Assembly (NCBI GenBank): GCA_027482185.1
Contig: JAIXWF010000011.1
Span: 186,001 to 250,000, forward strand
DNA: 64,000 nucleotides
From: Opitutaceae bacterium
GTDB taxonomy: Bacteria > Verrucomicrobiota > Verrucomicrobiia > Opitutales > Opitutaceae
Direction of reading: 5' to 3'
The translations under genes were made by a program, and so were the position numbers. Positions 63,160 to 64,000 of this stretch are shown here, piece by piece (positions within the stretch are counted from its first letter, which is position 1; each line of letters begins with the position of its first letter). A model generated the notes under the pieces. The model was not told the DNA's origin and made no database searches. It worked only from the letters and a program-made list of their open reading frames with translations.

Positions 63160-64000
63160 ATGTCGCCGCATCCCCTGCTGCCCCGCCTCGCCTTTGCGCT
63201 GCTCTGCCTGACCGCCGCCCCCGGCCGCGCCGCCGAGCCCAAACCCTTCCCGATGCCCGCCGCCGCCGCCGCGCCCGCGGCCCCGGCCGCCGCGAAGCCC
63301 CCCGCCGCCGTCGAGAGCACCGTCGTGAAGATCTTCTCCACGATCCGCTACCCCGATCCGTACAAGCCGTGGACGAAACAGCAGCCGCGCGAAACCTCCG
63401 GCACCGGCGTCATCATCGAGGGCAAACGCATCCTCACCAACGCCCATGTCGTCGCCTACGCGAGCCAGGTGCAGGTGCAGGCCAACCTCTCCGGCGACAA
63501 AATCCCCGCCACCGTCGAGGCCATCGCCCCCGGCATCGACCTCGCGATCCTCAAGCTCGAGGACGAATCCTTCTTCGACAACCGCGCCCCCCTCGCCCGC
63601 GCGACGAAGCTGCCCGCGGTCAAGGACGCCGTCCTCGTCTACGGTTTCCCCACCGGCGGCAGCAACCTCTCCATCACCAAGGGCATCGTCTCCCGGATCG
63701 AATTCGCGCTCTACAATTTCCCCACGTCGGGCCTGCGCATCCAAATCGACGCCGCGATCAATCCCGGCAACAGCGGCGGCCCGGCCGTCGCCGACGACAA
63801 GATGATCGGCCTCGCCTTCAGCCGGCTCGGCGGCGGCGACAACATCGGCTACATCATTCCCTGCGAGGAAATCGACCTGTTCCTGAAGGACGCCGCCGAC
63901 GGCCGCTACGAGGGCAAACCCGCGATGTTCGACGCGTTGCAGACCTTCGAGAATCCCGCGCTCCGCCCCTTCCTCAAAGTCGACCGCAGCATCCAGGGCA
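63160..64000 (+). CDS. HtrA/Deg-type serine protease, C-terminus off the right edge
   Basis: Exported trypsin-like protease, 280 codons visible. Signal peptide about 1-24 (AFALLCLTAAPGRAA) is followed by an Ala/Pro linker to about 50. The triad is in place: His96 (LTNAHVV), Asp127 (GIDLAILKLE) and Ser205 (NPGNSGGPA). GIVSRIEFALYNFPTSGLRI and IGYIIPCEEI are typical of S1C/Deg proteases. A PDZ domain, if present, would lie past the edge. It could act in periplasmic protein quality control. It has 108 bases of gene-free DNA after guaD. Confidence 0.88.
   Translation, partial: MSPHPLLPRLAFALLCLTAAPGRAAEPKPFPMPAAAAAPAAPAAAKPPAAVESTVVKIFSTIRYPDPYKPWTKQQPRETSGTGVIIEGKRILTNAHVVAYASQVQVQANLSGDKIPATVEAIAPGIDLAILKLEDESFFDNRAPLARATKLPAVKDAVLVYGFPTGGSNLSITKGIVSRIEFALYNFPTSGLRIQIDAAINPGNSGGPAVADDKMIGLAFSRLGGGDNIGYIIPCEEIDLFLKDAADGRYEGKPAMFDALQTFENPALRPFLKVDRSIQG

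Overview
The window is about 70% G+C and tightly packed. It most likely comes from a member of the Verrucomicrobiota, probably Opitutales/Opitutaceae. This is inferred from gene content: several TonB-dependent receptors, one beside a LacI regulator; a DUF1800/DUF1501 pair; a PmoA-like (DUF6807) and Gfo/Idh pair; an exosortase substrate with a VPD...RRRR tail; and NtrC-type regulation. Few start codons have a visible Shine-Dalgarno sequence. No species can be named from the sequence alone.

Layout. 1-2577 (-): TonB-dependent receptor cut by the left edge. 2891-15403 (+): a near-continuous type II secretion (T2SS) operon in the order orf-E-F-G-H-I-J-K-L-M-C-like-D. The secretin is encoded as two separate genes, each with its own signal peptide. 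15826-18867 (+): histidine kinase and sigma-54-activating response regulator. 19354-22179 (+): a second TonB-dependent receptor. 22220-22304 (-): tRNA-Leu(CAA). 22465-23196 (-): a secreted VPDSG/PEP-CTERM-like protein with a good sigma-54 promoter and a clear terminator. 23756-32156: housekeeping and small genes (rsmE, fabH, a lipoyl/E3-binding mini-E2, kdsA, pyrG, a small membrane protein, a DUF6941-like protein, a PfkB kinase and a LacI regulator). 32378-35539 (+): a third TonB-dependent receptor, divergent from the LacI gene. 35667-38924 (-): DUF1501, DUF1800 and a four-helix membrane protein. 39051-44638: glycoside hydrolase, ABC exporter pair and esterase. 44878-47208 (+): a CPBP-type membrane protease joined in frame to glutamate-5-semialdehyde dehydrogenase (ProA). 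47318-47884 (+): Nudix hydrolase. 48021-62438 (-): one long run of genes. Its upstream half is a purine-to-malate pathway (malate synthase, OHCU decarboxylase, HIU hydrolase, allantoate amidohydrolase, allantoinase, ureidoglycine aminohydrolase, single-chain xanthine dehydrogenase). Its downstream half holds a hydroxyacid dehydrogenase, an MFS transporter, a PmoA-like protein and a Gfo/Idh oxidoreductase. 62581-63051 (+): guanine deaminase, divergent from this run. 63160-64000 (+): HtrA-type protease cut by the right edge.

How genes work together. Guanine deaminase, xanthine dehydrogenase, the uric-acid ring-opening enzymes and the allantoin enzymes would turn guanine into glyoxylate plus nitrogen, and malate synthase would feed glyoxylate into central metabolism. 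Urate oxidase and ureidoglycolate lyase are not seen. The T2SS cluster lacks a prepilin peptidase.

The intergenic DNA is unusual. It holds several families of short-period direct repeats (7-, 8- and 9-base units), often starting at or containing the stop codon of the preceding gene, and several dispersed imperfect palindromes of about 100 bp. One heptamer run lies in frame inside proA, and another trace lies at the CPBP-ProA junction. These repeats, the split secretin and the CPBP-ProA fusion are the most notable observations.
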